Positions 24,135-32,335 are shown, counted from the stretch's first letter. The stretch: DNA of 64,000 bases from a virus (IMGVR_UViG_3300008267_000780:1-64000), one strand, 5' to 3'. The notes: generated by a model not told the origin, from the sequence alone. A program made the numbers and translations.

Positions 24135-24860
24135 ATGGAAATCAAGATACCTGCAATTCAAAAGGAGTGGAAAGTCCCTGCAAATCAACCACCTTGGAAA
24201 AGTCAAGCAACGGCTGTGATAAAAAAAATCAAGGCGAATTATAGTGGGCAAATGGCAAAAGCATCGCAATACACAGGGGTTCCTGTGAATATTTTGGTAG
24301 CGTTTGCCGCCACAGAAAGTGGAGGCGCGTTGAATCAAACTTTAAATGGTCCATCCAAAGGAATTATGCAAGTAAACCCTTCTTCGGCTTGGCAAGCACT
24401 ATCTGACCAAATCAAAGTCGATACGATAGGTAGATTCTACCCCCTTTACCAATTGGCCCCTAATGCATTCGTGGTGAAAAAACCCGTTGCTACAAACTCA
24501 GTAGGAAAGGCTACGGATTATTTGACCTTGAAACCTGTAACTACAGCGTCCGCATATCTTGGGCAAAGAATGGTCGCTGATGCGCAATTTGCTATTTATA
24601 TGGGTTCGTTGTTATTGGCACAGTTAATAGCGGGTACAATCGCTAAAACAGGCCAAATCAGACTTGACCACATCATCATTAAATACAATGCGGGTACGGG
24701 ACGATTCAGGCAGGTGGTAACGAGCAGAGGTTTGGAAAGCGCGAGTGTGGACACAACACAGTTGTATAATCAGTTACCAATTCCTGTTTCTCAAGCGTAC
24801 ATCGTCAAAATGATGGGAATAAATGGCTATTTAGATGTTCAAAAACAGGGTTTGGCGTAA
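24135..24860 (+). CDS. SLT-type lytic transglycosylase
   Basis: This 241-aa protein carries the goose-lysozyme-like SLT motifs: GVPVNILVAFAATESGG with the catalytic Glu near residue 61, GPSKGIMQVNPSSAW and IKYNAGTGRF. It cleaves the MurNAc-GlcNAc bond of peptidoglycan with formation of a 1,6-anhydro product. No signal peptide is seen, consistent with a virion-associated enzyme that opens the wall at entry, or an endolysin released by a holin. It lies in the presumed virion module before a promoter at 24874. Confidence 0.88.
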   Translation: MEIKIPAIQKEWKVPANQPPWKSQATAVIKKIKANYSGQMAKASQYTGVPVNILVAFAATESGGALNQTLNGPSKGIMQVNPSSAWQALSDQIKVDTIGRFYPLYQLAPNAFVVKKPVATNSVGKATDYLTLKPVTTASAYLGQRMVADAQFAIYMGSLLLAQLIAGTIAKTGQIRLDHIIIKYNAGTGRFRQVVTSRGLESASVDTTQLYNQLPIPVSQAYIVKMMGINGYLDVQKQGLA

Positions 24861-24873
24861 ATAATATGACGGC

Positions 24874-24904
24874 ATTGAACTGTAGAAAAAACTCACTATT
24901 TTTG
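24874..24904 (+). promoter_or_regulatory. Bacteroidota-type promoter
   Basis: ATTG (24874-24877), 19 nt spacer, TATTTTTG (24897-24904), a perfect -7 box. The next start codon is at 24931, giving a leader of about 20 nt. Confidence 0.7.
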
Positions 24905-24930
24905 TTTTAATCAATTAACTACATAATACT

Positions 24931-25050
24931 ATGGCAAATACTAAATCAGGATTCGTACCAATGGCTGTTGGGATTGCATTGTCTCTTGCAACAATTTATG
25001 TTATCGCATACTTTGCAGGCAAGGGATGGGAGAAAGCAACCGATAAGTAA
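24931..25050 (+). CDS. 39-aa single-span membrane protein
   Basis: Hand translation gives MANTKSGFVPMAVGIALSLA, then TIYVIAYFAGKGWEKATDK; the span is about residues 9-29. It is the first gene behind the promoter at 24874-24904. The same promoter-then-mini-membrane-protein order recurs before the capsid candidate (29336). It is a likely virion membrane component. Confidence 0.7.
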   Translation: MANTKSGFVPMAVGIALSLATIYVIAYFAGKGWEKATDK

Positions 25051-25052
25051 TT

Positions 25053-25547
25053 GTGAAAGGAATTTTCAAAGAAATATTGGATGCGACCCAAGGTCCGCAC
25101 GCAAATGGAGTTCTCTACGCAGGGGCTGTAGGACTTTTATTGTCCAATATTATTCCAACCCCCGCAGATGCTTTATATTTCCATCGTGAGAAAAAACTCA
25201 AGGAGAAATGGGACAATAAAGAAATCACACCCGAAAAATATTGGCAAAAAACTGCAACCGCCTATTACGTGTATAAACCCGTATGGTGGGGACTTGTAAT
25301 TAGTGCAATGTATTTTACCAAAGGCGATGTCAAGGACAAAGCGAAGATAGGTTTGATGATTGTAGGAGCAGGAGCCGTAGTAGGGATAGTTTACAGAAAT
25401 TACACAAAAGACATTCAAGATGTTCGTCGAGAAGTTTTGACTTCTATGGAGCCAAAGAAAAACATTACAGGTCCAAATAAGCCTGTGAAAGTTGGTCAAT
25501 ACAGGTCAGTTCTTCGAAAAGGAAACGTCTTAAAGTTTGTCGCTTAA
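25053..25547 (+). CDS. Multi-span membrane protein
   Basis: This 164-aa protein starts with GTG 25053, 2 nt after the previous stop. It has hydrophobic segments near residues 21-37, 76-92 (VWWGLVISAMYFTKG) and 97-113 (IGLMIVGAGAVVGIVYRNY), then a basic soluble tail. No family is recognised. Three spans plus an N-terminal amphipathic region suggest a structural or channel-like membrane component of the particle. Confidence 0.7.
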   Translation: MKGIFKEILDATQGPHANGVLYAGAVGLLLSNIIPTPADALYFHREKKLKEKWDNKEITPEKYWQKTATAYYVYKPVWWGLVISAMYFTKGDVKDKAKIGLMIVGAGAVVGIVYRNYTKDIQDVRREVLTSMEPKKNITGPNKPVKVGQYRSVLRKGNVLKFVA

Positions 25548-25557
25548 TAAAAAAGAA

Positions 25558-25911
25558 ATGGAAAATTTAACAGGAGCACCCGCAGCAGCCGCAGCACCCG
25601 CTGCCCCCGCAGCCCCCGCTGCACCCGCAGCACCTGCAGCACCCGTAATGGCGCAAGGTGGTAGTGTAGCAGATGCCGCACCGAAAATGGTAGAGGGTGG
25701 CGACGTTTCATCAATAGAAACCAATTGGGGAACTTGGATTGCAATTGGCTTGGTGTCACTTACGCTTGTTTCATTGATTTTACAGATTGCTGTACATCGC
25801 AAAAATTTAAAGAAAGTCGATGCAGACGATGAAGCATTGCAAAAAGATGTCAGGGAACTGAAAATGAATGTGAAAAAACAAATGGGCGAAAAGTATGAAA
25901 CCTTGGCTTGA
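25558..25911 (+). CDS. Ala/Pro-rich membrane-anchored protein
   Basis: The frame can be extended to TTG 25537, but ATG 25558 is the natural start (117 aa). Residues 7-30 are an APA/AAP array that forms a stiff extended rod. MAQGGSV (31-37) matches the motif of the 1255-aa protein. A membrane span lies at about 58-78 (WIAIGLVSLTLVSLILQIAV), and the tail is a charged coiled coil. Rod plus single span suggests a spacer between membrane and capsid. The PAP2 gene begins inside its 3' end. Confidence 0.7.
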   Translation: MENLTGAPAAAAAPAAPAAPAAPAAPAAPVMAQGGSVADAAPKMVEGGDVSSIETNWGTWIAIGLVSLTLVSLILQIAVHRKNLKKVDADDEALQKDVRELKMNVKKQMGEKYETLA

Positions 25912-26542
25912 CGAAGTCACGTATGGCAACCCAAATGATGAATTACTTCCCTATTTAGAAAAAGGGGAGTTTGATTTCGTATTCGAAGCACTCAAAAAAT
26001 TCCCACCGCCTAAAAATTCTTCGGAAACTACGCGGGATGAAATGAGAGAACTTATTTCGATTCAGAACTCTCCTGAGCAAAAAAACGAAGAAATTATGTC
26101 ACGGTATTTGAACTATGACAAAAATTTCGGAGATGTATTCAAAACTTATTGCAAAGACACAATAGGGGAAAATATGGATGACGTAATCGACCAAATTACA
26201 AAAGATGGTTTTTACGTCCTGACAAAATTAAAATTCTTTTACCAAAGGCCGCGTCCCTATCAGTTGGCACAATATTTAAGGGCGCGTCTTTTTCCTTATG
26301 CTGCAGCCACCGCTTTGACACCTGCATATCCTTCAGGACACTCGTTTGAGTCATATGCTTTGGCAGAATATATTGGAAGTAAGTATCCCGAACATTATCA
26401 GTTTTTGACTGATTTATCACACGATATATCAATTAGTCGATTATTTCTTGGATTGCATTTTGCCACTGATTTAGATTTTGGCAGATTTGCGGCTAAGAAA
26501 TATGTAGGCTCAAAGCAATTTGCAAGTAAATATGGAATATGA
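25895..26542 (+). CDS. PAP2-family phosphatase
   Basis: This 215-aa protein has the three PAP2/acid-phosphatase motifs in order: KFFYQRPRPYQ, PAYPSGHSFES and SRLFLGLHFATDL, covering about residues 108-193. The family removes phosphate from phosphatidic acid, undecaprenyl pyrophosphate or small phosphoesters. Membrane spans of the usual lipid-phosphatase type are missing, so it is closer to soluble class A acid phosphatases. In a cluster of membrane proteins, a lipid or peptidoglycan-carrier substrate is attractive but unproven. It overlaps both neighbours. Confidence 0.85.
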   Translation: MKPWLDEVTYGNPNDELLPYLEKGEFDFVFEALKKFPPPKNSSETTRDEMRELISIQNSPEQKNEEIMSRYLNYDKNFGDVFKTYCKDTIGENMDDVIDQITKDGFYVLTKLKFFYQRPRPYQLAQYLRARLFPYAAATALTPAYPSGHSFESYALAEYIGSKYPEHYQFLTDLSHDISISRLFLGLHFATDLDFGRFAAKKYVGSKQFASKYGI

Positions 26543-26945
26543 ATTTCTCGTAACACCAATCGGCAAGCCGAGAATGACCCAACGGGACAAGTGGTTAAAT
26601 CCACCCCGTAAACCAATATTGAATTACAGAATTGCAAAACACGGTATTCAACATTATGCCTGTGAACAAAATTTTACTTTGCCCGAAATAATTAATGTTA
26701 TTTTTGTTTTACCTGTTTCAGAATCTTGGAGCAATAAGAAAAAAACATCAATGATTGGGCAGCCACATCGCCAAAAACCCGATTTGGATAATATCCTCAA
26801 ATTTTTGATGGATAGCCTTCTCCCAAACGGAGGTGATGAAGTTGTGCATACCATAAACGCCCGTAAAATTTGGGGTGAACACGGTAAAATATTAATTGAA
26901 ACAAAAAATGACTCGACAACGGAAAATCGAAACGAAGCCAATTGA
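26532..26945 (+). CDS. RusA-like Holliday junction resolvase
   Basis: This 137-aa protein (ATG 26532; a TTG at 26520 is also in frame) begins EFLVTPIGKPRMTQRDKW. It contains the RusA core RQKPDLDNILKFLMDSLLPN, then GGDEVVHTI with the acidic residues that bind metal. RusA endonucleases cut four-way junctions to resolve replicated or recombined phage DNA before packaging. Length matches the family. It sits between the PAP2 and DnaA-C-like genes and upstream of the packaging ATPase. Confidence 0.88.
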   Translation: MEYEFLVTPIGKPRMTQRDKWLNPPRKPILNYRIAKHGIQHYACEQNFTLPEIINVIFVLPVSESWSNKKKTSMIGQPHRQKPDLDNILKFLMDSLLPNGGDEVVHTINARKIWGEHGKILIETKNDSTTENRNEAN

Positions 26946-27342
26946 ACAATTATTCTCGGCATTGAGTGAGACGCTCAATGAAATTGGGTATATGCGAACC
27001 ATTCACCTACTGAGAAAAGGTCAAGAAAACGTATGGAATTCAGACTTGAAAGTTGCTACTGATGCAGTTTGCAAGGTATTTAATATTTCTCCCGATGTGG
27101 TATTTGGTAAATCAAGAAAATATCCCCGAAAATATGCTTTCGCTATTTGGGTTTATTTATCGTACACCAAATTAAATTACACGCTCCCCGATTTAGTGAA
27201 CTATACCCATAAGTCTTTGTCGACAATCAGCAAGGCTAAAGGCAGTATCGATAATCGAAAAAGCGTCACCGCATTTGAAAAGAAAATTAACGAAAAACTT
27301 GATGAATGCATACAAATCATAAATGAAATCAAACCCGAATAA
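26908..27342 (+). CDS. DnaA C-terminal-domain-like DNA-binding protein
   Basis: This 144-aa protein (ATG 26908) has, from about residue 62, the domain IV pattern of DnaA: FNISPDVVFGKSRKYPRKYA, then AIWVYLSYTKLNYTLPDLVN and YTHKSLSTISKAKGSIDNRK, in place of the usual DHSTVxHA. No AAA domain is present. It could bind phage DNA at DnaA-box-like sites to start replication or mark the genome for packaging. It overlaps the RusA gene by 38 nt and precedes the AT-hook protein. Confidence 0.75.
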   Translation: MTRQRKIETKPIEQLFSALSETLNEIGYMRTIHLLRKGQENVWNSDLKVATDAVCKVFNISPDVVFGKSRKYPRKYAFAIWVYLSYTKLNYTLPDLVNYTHKSLSTISKAKGSIDNRKSVTAFEKKINEKLDECIQIINEIKPE

Positions 27343-27344
27343 TT

Positions 27345-28319
27345 ATGGAAAATACAGAAAATGTGAATTCAGAAATCATTGATGATTTCTCCCCGCTTAC
27401 TCAGGACAATGTAATCCAACGTGATTATACAAAACCAAATGTTGACTTCTCTCAAGTCAATGCAACCCCTATTGAAGAACCTGTATTCGTAGCCCCCTCT
27501 TTTGAGGATATGGATGCTAATTGGAATTCCAAAAATGTCGAAGAAGCACAAATTGTAGATGAAAAAGCAAGTGCTAATCCATATACAGAAAATCTTGACA
27601 AGAAAGACCAAAGAAAAGCATCAGCCGCATTGGTTGAAGCCCTTTTGGATGGATACACTCAATTGAACAAATTTGGGAATAAACTCGTTCAATTCAATCC
27701 TGAAAAAATACAGGGAATGATGCGCTCAGGGGAAATAGACCCTGATTTGACCATTCCAATTAACGGTAGAAATATCGGAGTTCTTGATTATGTGAATGCA
27801 TACAATGAAGAAACTTCCTCAGTTATTTCCGTTGATGATGACTTCAAAGACAAGGTACGTCCATTGTTAATTGAAGAGTTTATGGAGCGCAACATCGGGA
27901 TGACCCGATTGCAATTGATTGGATATTATTTTGGAACTGATTTATTGACTAAGGGAACCTTGGTTTATTCATTGAGGAAACAGAATCAAGCAGTATTGGA
28001 TTCTTTGGTGGAAATTAGTCAAAATAACCGTCCCGCTCCAACACCTCAGGCAAGTCGTGTGCAACAGTCAGAACCAATTAGAGAAGAGGAACCTGTGAGA
28101 AAATCACAACGTGAATTCGTAGAGCCTGAAGAGGAATACGCAGTTGTCGAAGAGTTTGAACCCGTGACGGTAGTAAAAACTGCCAATGACGATGTTAGTC
28201 GCTCAAGAAGACCACAGGCAGGACCTAAGTTTGGTGACTCTGCAATTTTGGAGCAAATGGAACAAATCGCAAATGGTGAGCCTTCAGGTAAGCGTAGAGG
28301 TAGACCAAGGAAAAAATAA
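27345..28319 (+). CDS. Acidic protein with AT-hook-like C-terminus
   Basis: This 324-aa protein starts 2 nt after the DnaA-C-like gene. The N-terminal 90 residues are acidic and disordered and the middle (90-225) is helical (QRKASAALVEALLDGYTQLN). A low-complexity segment follows, and the last residues GKRRGRPRKK contain an RGRP AT-hook core. It precedes the packaging ATPase by 8 nt. An adaptor that binds A/T-rich DNA and the ATPase is a reasonable guess. The middle domain is not recognised. Confidence 0.7.
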   Translation: MENTENVNSEIIDDFSPLTQDNVIQRDYTKPNVDFSQVNATPIEEPVFVAPSFEDMDANWNSKNVEEAQIVDEKASANPYTENLDKKDQRKASAALVEALLDGYTQLNKFGNKLVQFNPEKIQGMMRSGEIDPDLTIPINGRNIGVLDYVNAYNEETSSVISVDDDFKDKVRPLLIEEFMERNIGMTRLQLIGYYFGTDLLTKGTLVYSLRKQNQAVLDSLVEISQNNRPAPTPQASRVQQSEPIREEEPVRKSQREFVEPEEEYAVVEEFEPVTVVKTANDDVSRSRRPQAGPKFGDSAILEQMEQIANGEPSGKRRGRPRKK

Positions 28320-28327
28320 TATCAAAT

Positions 28328-29149
28328 ATGAGAGAACCATTATTGGGCGTAGCCGTCGGAAAGAAAGGTGTAGGTAAAACCTTTACGACCAATAGGGTCA
28401 TAAAACAATATGTGATGGGTAATCCCGCTTCGGGAATTATGCCAAGAAAAGTTTTGATTTTAGATGCAAACGATGAATATACTGAGTACAAAGCGATTGC
28501 ATTAAAAGATTTGATGTTGTTTAGTGTGCACCCTATGGTAGAAGCAAGAAGAATTAGGCCAATTCACGCGGATGGTAAAAAAATGACCTTGGACGATTTG
28601 GCAACCACTTTGAATTACATTTTGGAAGTTTTTTCGGGTGGACTTTTATTGATTGAGGATATTAATCGTTTCACTTCTGATTTTATGCCTCAAGATTTGA
28701 TGGGAGCAATTGCAACAAATCGACATCGTGATTTGGATATCATTTTGCACTATCAAGGAATAGGTCGTATTGGAACAAAAGTGTGGCAAAACATAAATTG
28801 GCTCAGGATGCATAAAATTACTGAGTCAGCGATGCGACACGCGAAGAAGTTTGAAGACAAATATGAAATAATCCGCATATGCGAATTAATGGTCAATACA
28901 CAATTCTTTGCAGGTAACGAAAGGTACTATCAATATATTGATTGTGAGAATATGTGCTTTCAAGGTAAGGTAGATGAAAAGTTGTTTGCAGAAGCCTGTA
29001 AATTGTTTATTGAAGAGAATTATCGTAGAATTATTTCGCCTCTTTTACAAATTCGTGGAGTGGGTGACAAAAAGAAATTCACGGCTGATACTGCAATGAA
29101 GTCAGAAATGGAAAGATTAAGGAAAATGTACTTGAAAAAACAATTGTAA
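28328..29149 (+). CDS. HerA/FtsK-like genome packaging ATPase
   Basis: This 273-aa P-loop protein has Walker A GKKGVGKT at residues 11-18 and Walker B GGLLLIEDINRF near 105. An ATNRHRDLDIILHYQGIGRI strand-sensor region follows, with no terminase nuclease domain. This is the build of the packaging ATPases of tailless membrane-containing viruses (PRD1 P9/A32 class) and related Zot-like ATPases. The gene stands directly before the terminator and promoter that lead into the capsid candidate gene, the neighbourhood expected for that virus class. Confidence 0.8.
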   Translation: MREPLLGVAVGKKGVGKTFTTNRVIKQYVMGNPASGIMPRKVLILDANDEYTEYKAIALKDLMLFSVHPMVEARRIRPIHADGKKMTLDDLATTLNYILEVFSGGLLLIEDINRFTSDFMPQDLMGAIATNRHRDLDIILHYQGIGRIGTKVWQNINWLRMHKITESAMRHAKKFEDKYEIIRICELMVNTQFFAGNERYYQYIDCENMCFQGKVDEKLFAEACKLFIEENYRRIISPLLQIRGVGDKKKFTADTAMKSEMERLRKMYLKKQL

Positions 29150-29183
29150 GTTACTTTAAGTCTACTATGTAATCAATAAGCGA

Positions 29184-29210
29184 ACCCCCTTTAAAACAGG
29201 GGGTTTTTTA
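29184..29210 (+). terminator. Intrinsic terminator after the packaging ATPase
   Basis: ACCCCCT (29184-29190), 7-nt loop, AGGGGGT (29198-29204) and a T-run (29204-29209) form a textbook hairpin terminator. It ends the transcript begun at 24874. Confidence 0.9.
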
Positions 29211-29287
29211 TTTTAAATACTTGTAAATTACTATGCAAAATATATTTTAGGGAATACTTAATAGTTAATAGTCCATTTTATCCAAGG

Positions 29288-29295
29288 TATTTTTG
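29288..29295 (+). promoter_or_regulatory. -7 box of the capsid-operon promoter
   Basis: TATTTTTG is a perfect Bacteroidota -7 box between the ATPase terminator and the capsid candidate operon. The -33 region (about 29264-29268) is only GTTAA, so the upper box is weak or another factor helps. The leader to ATG 29336 is about 35 nt. Confidence 0.55.
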
Positions 29296-29335
29296 AAACT
29301 GTAAGCAGTCTGAACGGCTTATCAAACAAAAACTT

Positions 29336-29449
29336 ATGAACGTAGAATCTTTAAAAAAAATCGGAGGACAAGTCCTTTTAATTGTAGTCGGTGTATTAAT
29401 TGCTAATGAAGTTCAAAAGCAAATTGACAAACGACGCGCAGCAATGTAA
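29336..29449 (+). CDS. 37-aa single-span membrane protein before the capsid gene
   Basis: Hand translation gives MNVESLKKIGGQVLLIVVGV, then LIANEVQKQIDKRRAAM; the span is about residues 9-25 with a basic tail. It is the first gene of the capsid transcript, so it should be made in large amounts. It may be an abundant virion membrane protein. Confidence 0.7.
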   Translation: MNVESLKKIGGQVLLIVVGVLIANEVQKQIDKRRAAM

Positions 29450-29489
29450 ATTCACAAAAACCAAAAACCTTAAAAAAAAAACTTAGACT

Positions 29490-30188
29490 ATGAGTAATAT
29501 CCGTAAATACCTTGCTGACGCACAGAATCGTGCTCACGAGGGCTTCTTGAATGCCGATGGCTTCTTTGATGACGATTTGAACTTCACCGCAGGTGATGAT
29601 TTTATGTCTGCTAATGGCGACCCTATGCCTGCAGCGGCTCCAACCTCTCAGCCTTACATCATCCAAATTGCAAACACAGGTAGTGCTGTTTCCAATTTCA
29701 GTGTGTTGGGTTCATACGAACAGTTGAGTGATACGGCAGCGTTCACTTCAGGTTCGTACACTTCAGGAAACGTGACGATTTCGTCTGCTATTCCTAACGT
29801 GACTTACCAACAGATGCTTTACCAATTTATGAACAACCCGTTCAGCATTGGTTTGACTTACATTCAGTCAGCATCAAGCACTCAGTTGTTGGAAACAATC
29901 AGCGTACAAACACGTGACGCGAATGGTAACTTGGCACAAAAGCCATTGGTGCCAACCGTGGACCCATATCAGTTTCAGACTACAGTCCTTGCTCTCCGCT
30001 TCGGATACAGAATCGATGGTTACACCAAATTGATTTTGAACCAAGTGTTAGCATCGACCACTGTGAAATTGTACTTGTACCCTGCAGACAACATCAATTT
30101 GGCTCGTGGATTGTCAGGTCGCGCTGTATCAAAAGATTTCAGCAGCCCAGGCATTGTGCGTGCTCAAACCGTGAAAATTCAGGGTTAA
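29490..30188 (+). CDS. Candidate major capsid protein (jelly-roll-like)
   Basis: This 232-aa protein has an extended N-terminal arm (1-48) with FLNADGFF and SANGDP motifs. About 180 beta-rich residues follow (YIIQIANTGSAVSNFSVLG, YQQMLYQFMNNPFSIGLTYI, DPYQFQTTVLALRFGYRIDG). It alone lies between its own promoter/terminator pair, right after the packaging ATPase gene, as expected for the most abundant protein. Size suits a single jelly roll better than a double one (the small PM2 P2 double jelly roll has about 270 residues). Codon choice is C-ending more often than in its neighbours, fitting high expression. The fold is inferred, not shown. Confidence 0.6.
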   Translation: MSNIRKYLADAQNRAHEGFLNADGFFDDDLNFTAGDDFMSANGDPMPAAAPTSQPYIIQIANTGSAVSNFSVLGSYEQLSDTAAFTSGSYTSGNVTISSAIPNVTYQQMLYQFMNNPFSIGLTYIQSASSTQLLETISVQTRDANGNLAQKPLVPTVDPYQFQTTVLALRFGYRIDGYTKLILNQVLASTTVKLYLYPADNINLARGLSGRAVSKDFSSPGIVRAQTVKIQG

Positions 30189-30210
30189 TCCCTCTTTTGC
30201 GATTGAATAG

Positions 30211-30248
30211 AAAAGGGGCGAAGGCAAACAGCCTCGCCCCTTTTTTTT
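30211..30248 (+). terminator. Strong intrinsic terminator after the capsid candidate
   Basis: AAAAGGGGCGAAGGC and GCCTCGCCCCTTTT pair with a 5-nt loop, and eight T follow at 30241-30248. This marks the end of a highly expressed transcript. Confidence 0.92.
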
Positions 30249-30271
30249 AATACTCACAAACACAAATATTT

Positions 30272-30442
30272 ATGGCCTACAAAGTCAAATTGGGTAACAA
30301 GGATTACTTCACAGAAGAATTTTCTTCTGAGACGGAAGCAAAAAGAGCAAAGTATCACGCCATCATTGGCGCGAAAACTTTTCGTAGTGCATCAAAATCG
30401 ATGGACACGAAAATTGTAAAAGTTGTAAAAAAGAAAAAATAA
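30272..30442 (+). CDS. 56-aa basic protein
   Basis: Hand translation from ATG 30272 gives MAYKVKLGNKDYFTEEFSSE, a helix (TEAKRAKYHAIIGA) and a lysine-rich end VVKKKK. It has a small beta-alpha look with strong positive charge. It joins the next gene by TAATG. It may bind DNA or the inner capsid surface; no family is recognised. Confidence 0.65.
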   Translation: MAYKVKLGNKDYFTEEFSSETEAKRAKYHAIIGAKTFRSASKSMDTKIVKVVKKKK

Positions 30443-30825
30443 TGACAATCTACGAGTATATCGCGCGAAATAATCCCACAGGTGCTAAAAGGGTGATTGA
30501 ATCTTTTGGTTATGTGGTGACACAACCTAAAAAAATGGGCGATAACCTTCGTATGTTGGTAGCGCAGGAAGGAGAGCCCGCATTAAAAGCGGTGGTAGAC
30601 TTACACCCTGATAAAGACTTGATTTTGGAAGTTTTCGGAAACAGTCAGGGCGTTAAAGGAACAGGAGATAATTTCTTTGGAGCCGACGGCCTACTTCAAA
30701 GCGCAGTTTTGAATAACAACCAACAGCAAAATGATAGCAACAATAAAATGGTGCTTCAAACAAACACATTAATTGTGGCCTTATCACTCCTTGTAGTTGC
30801 AGGGTTAATATTAAAGAATCGATGA
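30442..30825 (+). CDS. C-terminally anchored virion-type membrane protein
   Basis: This 127-aa protein has a soluble N-terminal domain (MTIYEYIARNNPTGAKRVIE, about 1-70), a GADGLL motif near residue 76 and an Asn/Gln-rich linker. A C-terminal span (about 106-123) ends in LKNR. It overlaps the 56-aa gene (TAATG) and the next gene (ATGA). The GADG motif resembles NADG motifs in the capsid candidate and other proteins of this cluster. Confidence 0.7.
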   Translation: MTIYEYIARNNPTGAKRVIESFGYVVTQPKKMGDNLRMLVAQEGEPALKAVVDLHPDKDLILEVFGNSQGVKGTGDNFFGADGLLQSAVLNNNQQQNDSNNKMVLQTNTLIVALSLLVVAGLILKNR

Positions 30826-31364
30826 AAAATTTGAAACCTAACGAAATTTACGCTGTATCAGCGATGACCATCGACAACAATACTGAAGGGGTAAAAACTC
30901 TGATTACAAAGTATGGTGTCATTTTGCCAAAAAATGCAAGTCGCGCAGATGTTGACAAAGCATTTGCGGCACTTTTAAGAAAGAGCAAATCGTTTAGAAA
31001 TGATTTTGCTTTATTGGCTGCGAATGAAAGTCAAAAGAGCGATAACTTCTCCAATTTTATGGAATTTTTAGGTATGTCAGGCAGAGGTATTGGAACCACA
31101 AGTGCTCCTTTAAAAACTCCTGACCCAATTCCTGTGAAGACAAGTTTGCCGAACACAACTGCTAAAAAACCAAGTGCATTTGCTGAAGCGTTTGATGCTG
31201 ATACAATCAGAAATGTCATCAATACAGGATTGAATATTTGGGCTACCCGCTCAGGTACGACAGCCGCAACTACAAATGATTTACAATCAGGTAGGGATTC
31301 ATTGAATCTACAACCTCAAAATGAATCTACACGGGGTATCGGTACTACAGGAATCATCAGTTAA
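30822..31364 (+). CDS. Hypothetical soluble virion-module protein
   Basis: This 180-aa protein has an N-terminal helical domain (about 1-65: LKPNEIYAVSAMTIDNNTEG, then DVDKAFAALLRKSKSFRND). A Thr/Pro/Ser-rich linker and a Gly/Thr-rich tail with RGIGTT twice (near 90 and 172) follow. No clear membrane span is present, unlike its neighbours. It overlaps the gene before by ATGA. Function unknown. Confidence 0.65.
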   Translation: MKNLKPNEIYAVSAMTIDNNTEGVKTLITKYGVILPKNASRADVDKAFAALLRKSKSFRNDFALLAANESQKSDNFSNFMEFLGMSGRGIGTTSAPLKTPDPIPVKTSLPNTTAKKPSAFAEAFDADTIRNVINTGLNIWATRSGTTAATTNDLQSGRDSLNLQPQNESTRGIGTTGIIS

Positions 31365-31370
31365 AAAGTA

Positions 31371-31595
31371 ATGGCAAACGAATTTCAAGACGCTTTAGAC
31401 AATGTAAAAGAACTGAGTGGACAATCTACTCACGATACCTTTTTGAAGCAAAGCAAACGCATTATGAAGGGCAGTGCTACGGGTCTTGTAGTTGGTTTGA
31501 TGTACGGATGGTACACTAAGAAAAATATTTATGTCACTGCGATACTTGGTGTAATTGCAGGAGGTGCAGTTAACTACTTTATTTTTTCAGAATAA
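31371..31595 (+). CDS. Small two-span membrane protein with glycine zipper
   Basis: This 74-aa protein has hydrophobic segments at about 33-48 (GSATGLVVGLMYGWY) and 53-72 (IYVTAILGVIAGGAVNYFIF), rich in spaced glycines, a pattern for packed helices. The N-terminal 30 residues are charged. It starts 6 nt after the previous stop and ends 1 nt before the next start. Confidence 0.68.
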   Translation: MANEFQDALDNVKELSGQSTHDTFLKQSKRIMKGSATGLVVGLMYGWYTKKNIYVTAILGVIAGGAVNYFIFSE

Positions 31596-31596
31596 T

Positions 31597-32016
31597 ATGA
31601 CCTTGGATTCAGCAATAAAATATAAAGATTTTTCAAACCCAAGCATAGTGTTGGCAAGGCCCATCAATATCCAATCGGGTGCGGATGGTAGTCTATCGGT
31701 GAGCGGTCCTAAAGGAGCGGTACAATTAAAATTGACCAAACCGTTAACCATAACAAATGCTCAAGGGAAAAATGAAATCATAGAAAAAGGTGGTATTGTT
31801 TGGGGAATGCCATTGCAATCAATAGCCGCGAACAATTCTTATTTGTATGAAACACAAGGAAGGGTTTATGTTTTAACGGTTGGTGTCAATGCTGAATTAT
31901 ACAATCCATCGTCAAGCCCAAGAAAGGGTGAAGAATCGAAAAAAGGTTTTCCTGTTTCCGTAATAGGATTGGGTTTAATTGCAATCGTGATAATTTATAC
32001 AATAAACAAGTTATGA
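31597..32016 (+). CDS. Beta-domain protein with C-terminal membrane anchor
   Basis: This 139-aa protein (ATG 31597) has a beta-rich soluble body (about 15-110: IVLARPINIQSGADGSLSVS, then YLYETQGRVYVLTVGV). A basic hinge and a C-terminal span (about 117-136, VIGLGLIAIVIIYTI) ending NKL follow. It contains GADGSLS near residue 25, another member of the ADG motif set. It overlaps the 33-aa gene by ATGA. Confidence 0.7.
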   Translation: MTLDSAIKYKDFSNPSIVLARPINIQSGADGSLSVSGPKGAVQLKLTKPLTITNAQGKNEIIEKGGIVWGMPLQSIAANNSYLYETQGRVYVLTVGVNAELYNPSSSPRKGEESKKGFPVSVIGLGLIAIVIIYTINKL

Positions 32017-32114
32017 AAATTGCTGATGATAAAAAGAAAAAAGGTGGTGCATTGATGCTTGTAGGCTTTGCCTTACTCGCTTATGTTGTTTATAAAATAA
32101 TCGAAAGTAAATGA
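32013..32114 (+). CDS. 33-aa single-span membrane protein
   Basis: Hand translation gives MKIADDKKKKGGALMLVGFA, then LLAYVVYKIIESK. Start and stop both overlap neighbours by ATGA, which strongly supports a real gene. The span is about 11-28. Confidence 0.7.
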   Translation: MKIADDKKKKGGALMLVGFALLAYVVYKIIESK

Positions 32115-32335
32115 AAAAAGAATATATTGAAGCCCTTGTTTTGATTGGAGCCATCGGTTTTGCTATTTATTTGGCAAGTCCCAAAGACTCCGTATTGAAG
32201 AGTGCAAAAGCGAATTCGCCAAATCCCACAGGACCTAAAGGGGGATTTGAGAATTTCACTGCAGACGAATTAACTTATGACGACCATTTGTATGGAAATG
32301 CAGATGGAGGATTAAAAGGTTTAACACTTAAATAA
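32111..32335 (+). CDS. N-terminally anchored virion-type membrane protein
   Basis: This 74-aa protein has a span at about residues 5-21 (YIEALVLIGAIGFAIYLAS). A Gly/Pro-rich linker and an acidic segment FENFTADELTYDDHLYGNAD with GNADGGLKG near residue 67 follow. The NADG string matches those of the capsid candidate arm and the 93-aa protein. It starts by ATGA overlap. Confidence 0.68.
   Translation: MKKEYIEALVLIGAIGFAIYLASPKDSVLKSAKANSPNPTGPKGGFENFTADELTYDDHLYGNADGGLKGLTLK

Noticed and set aside
29490-30188. Double jelly-roll major capsid protein as a firm call
   Set aside because: Only about 180 folded residues remain after the N-terminal arm, short for two jelly rolls. The capsid role is likely from context, but the fold is left open.
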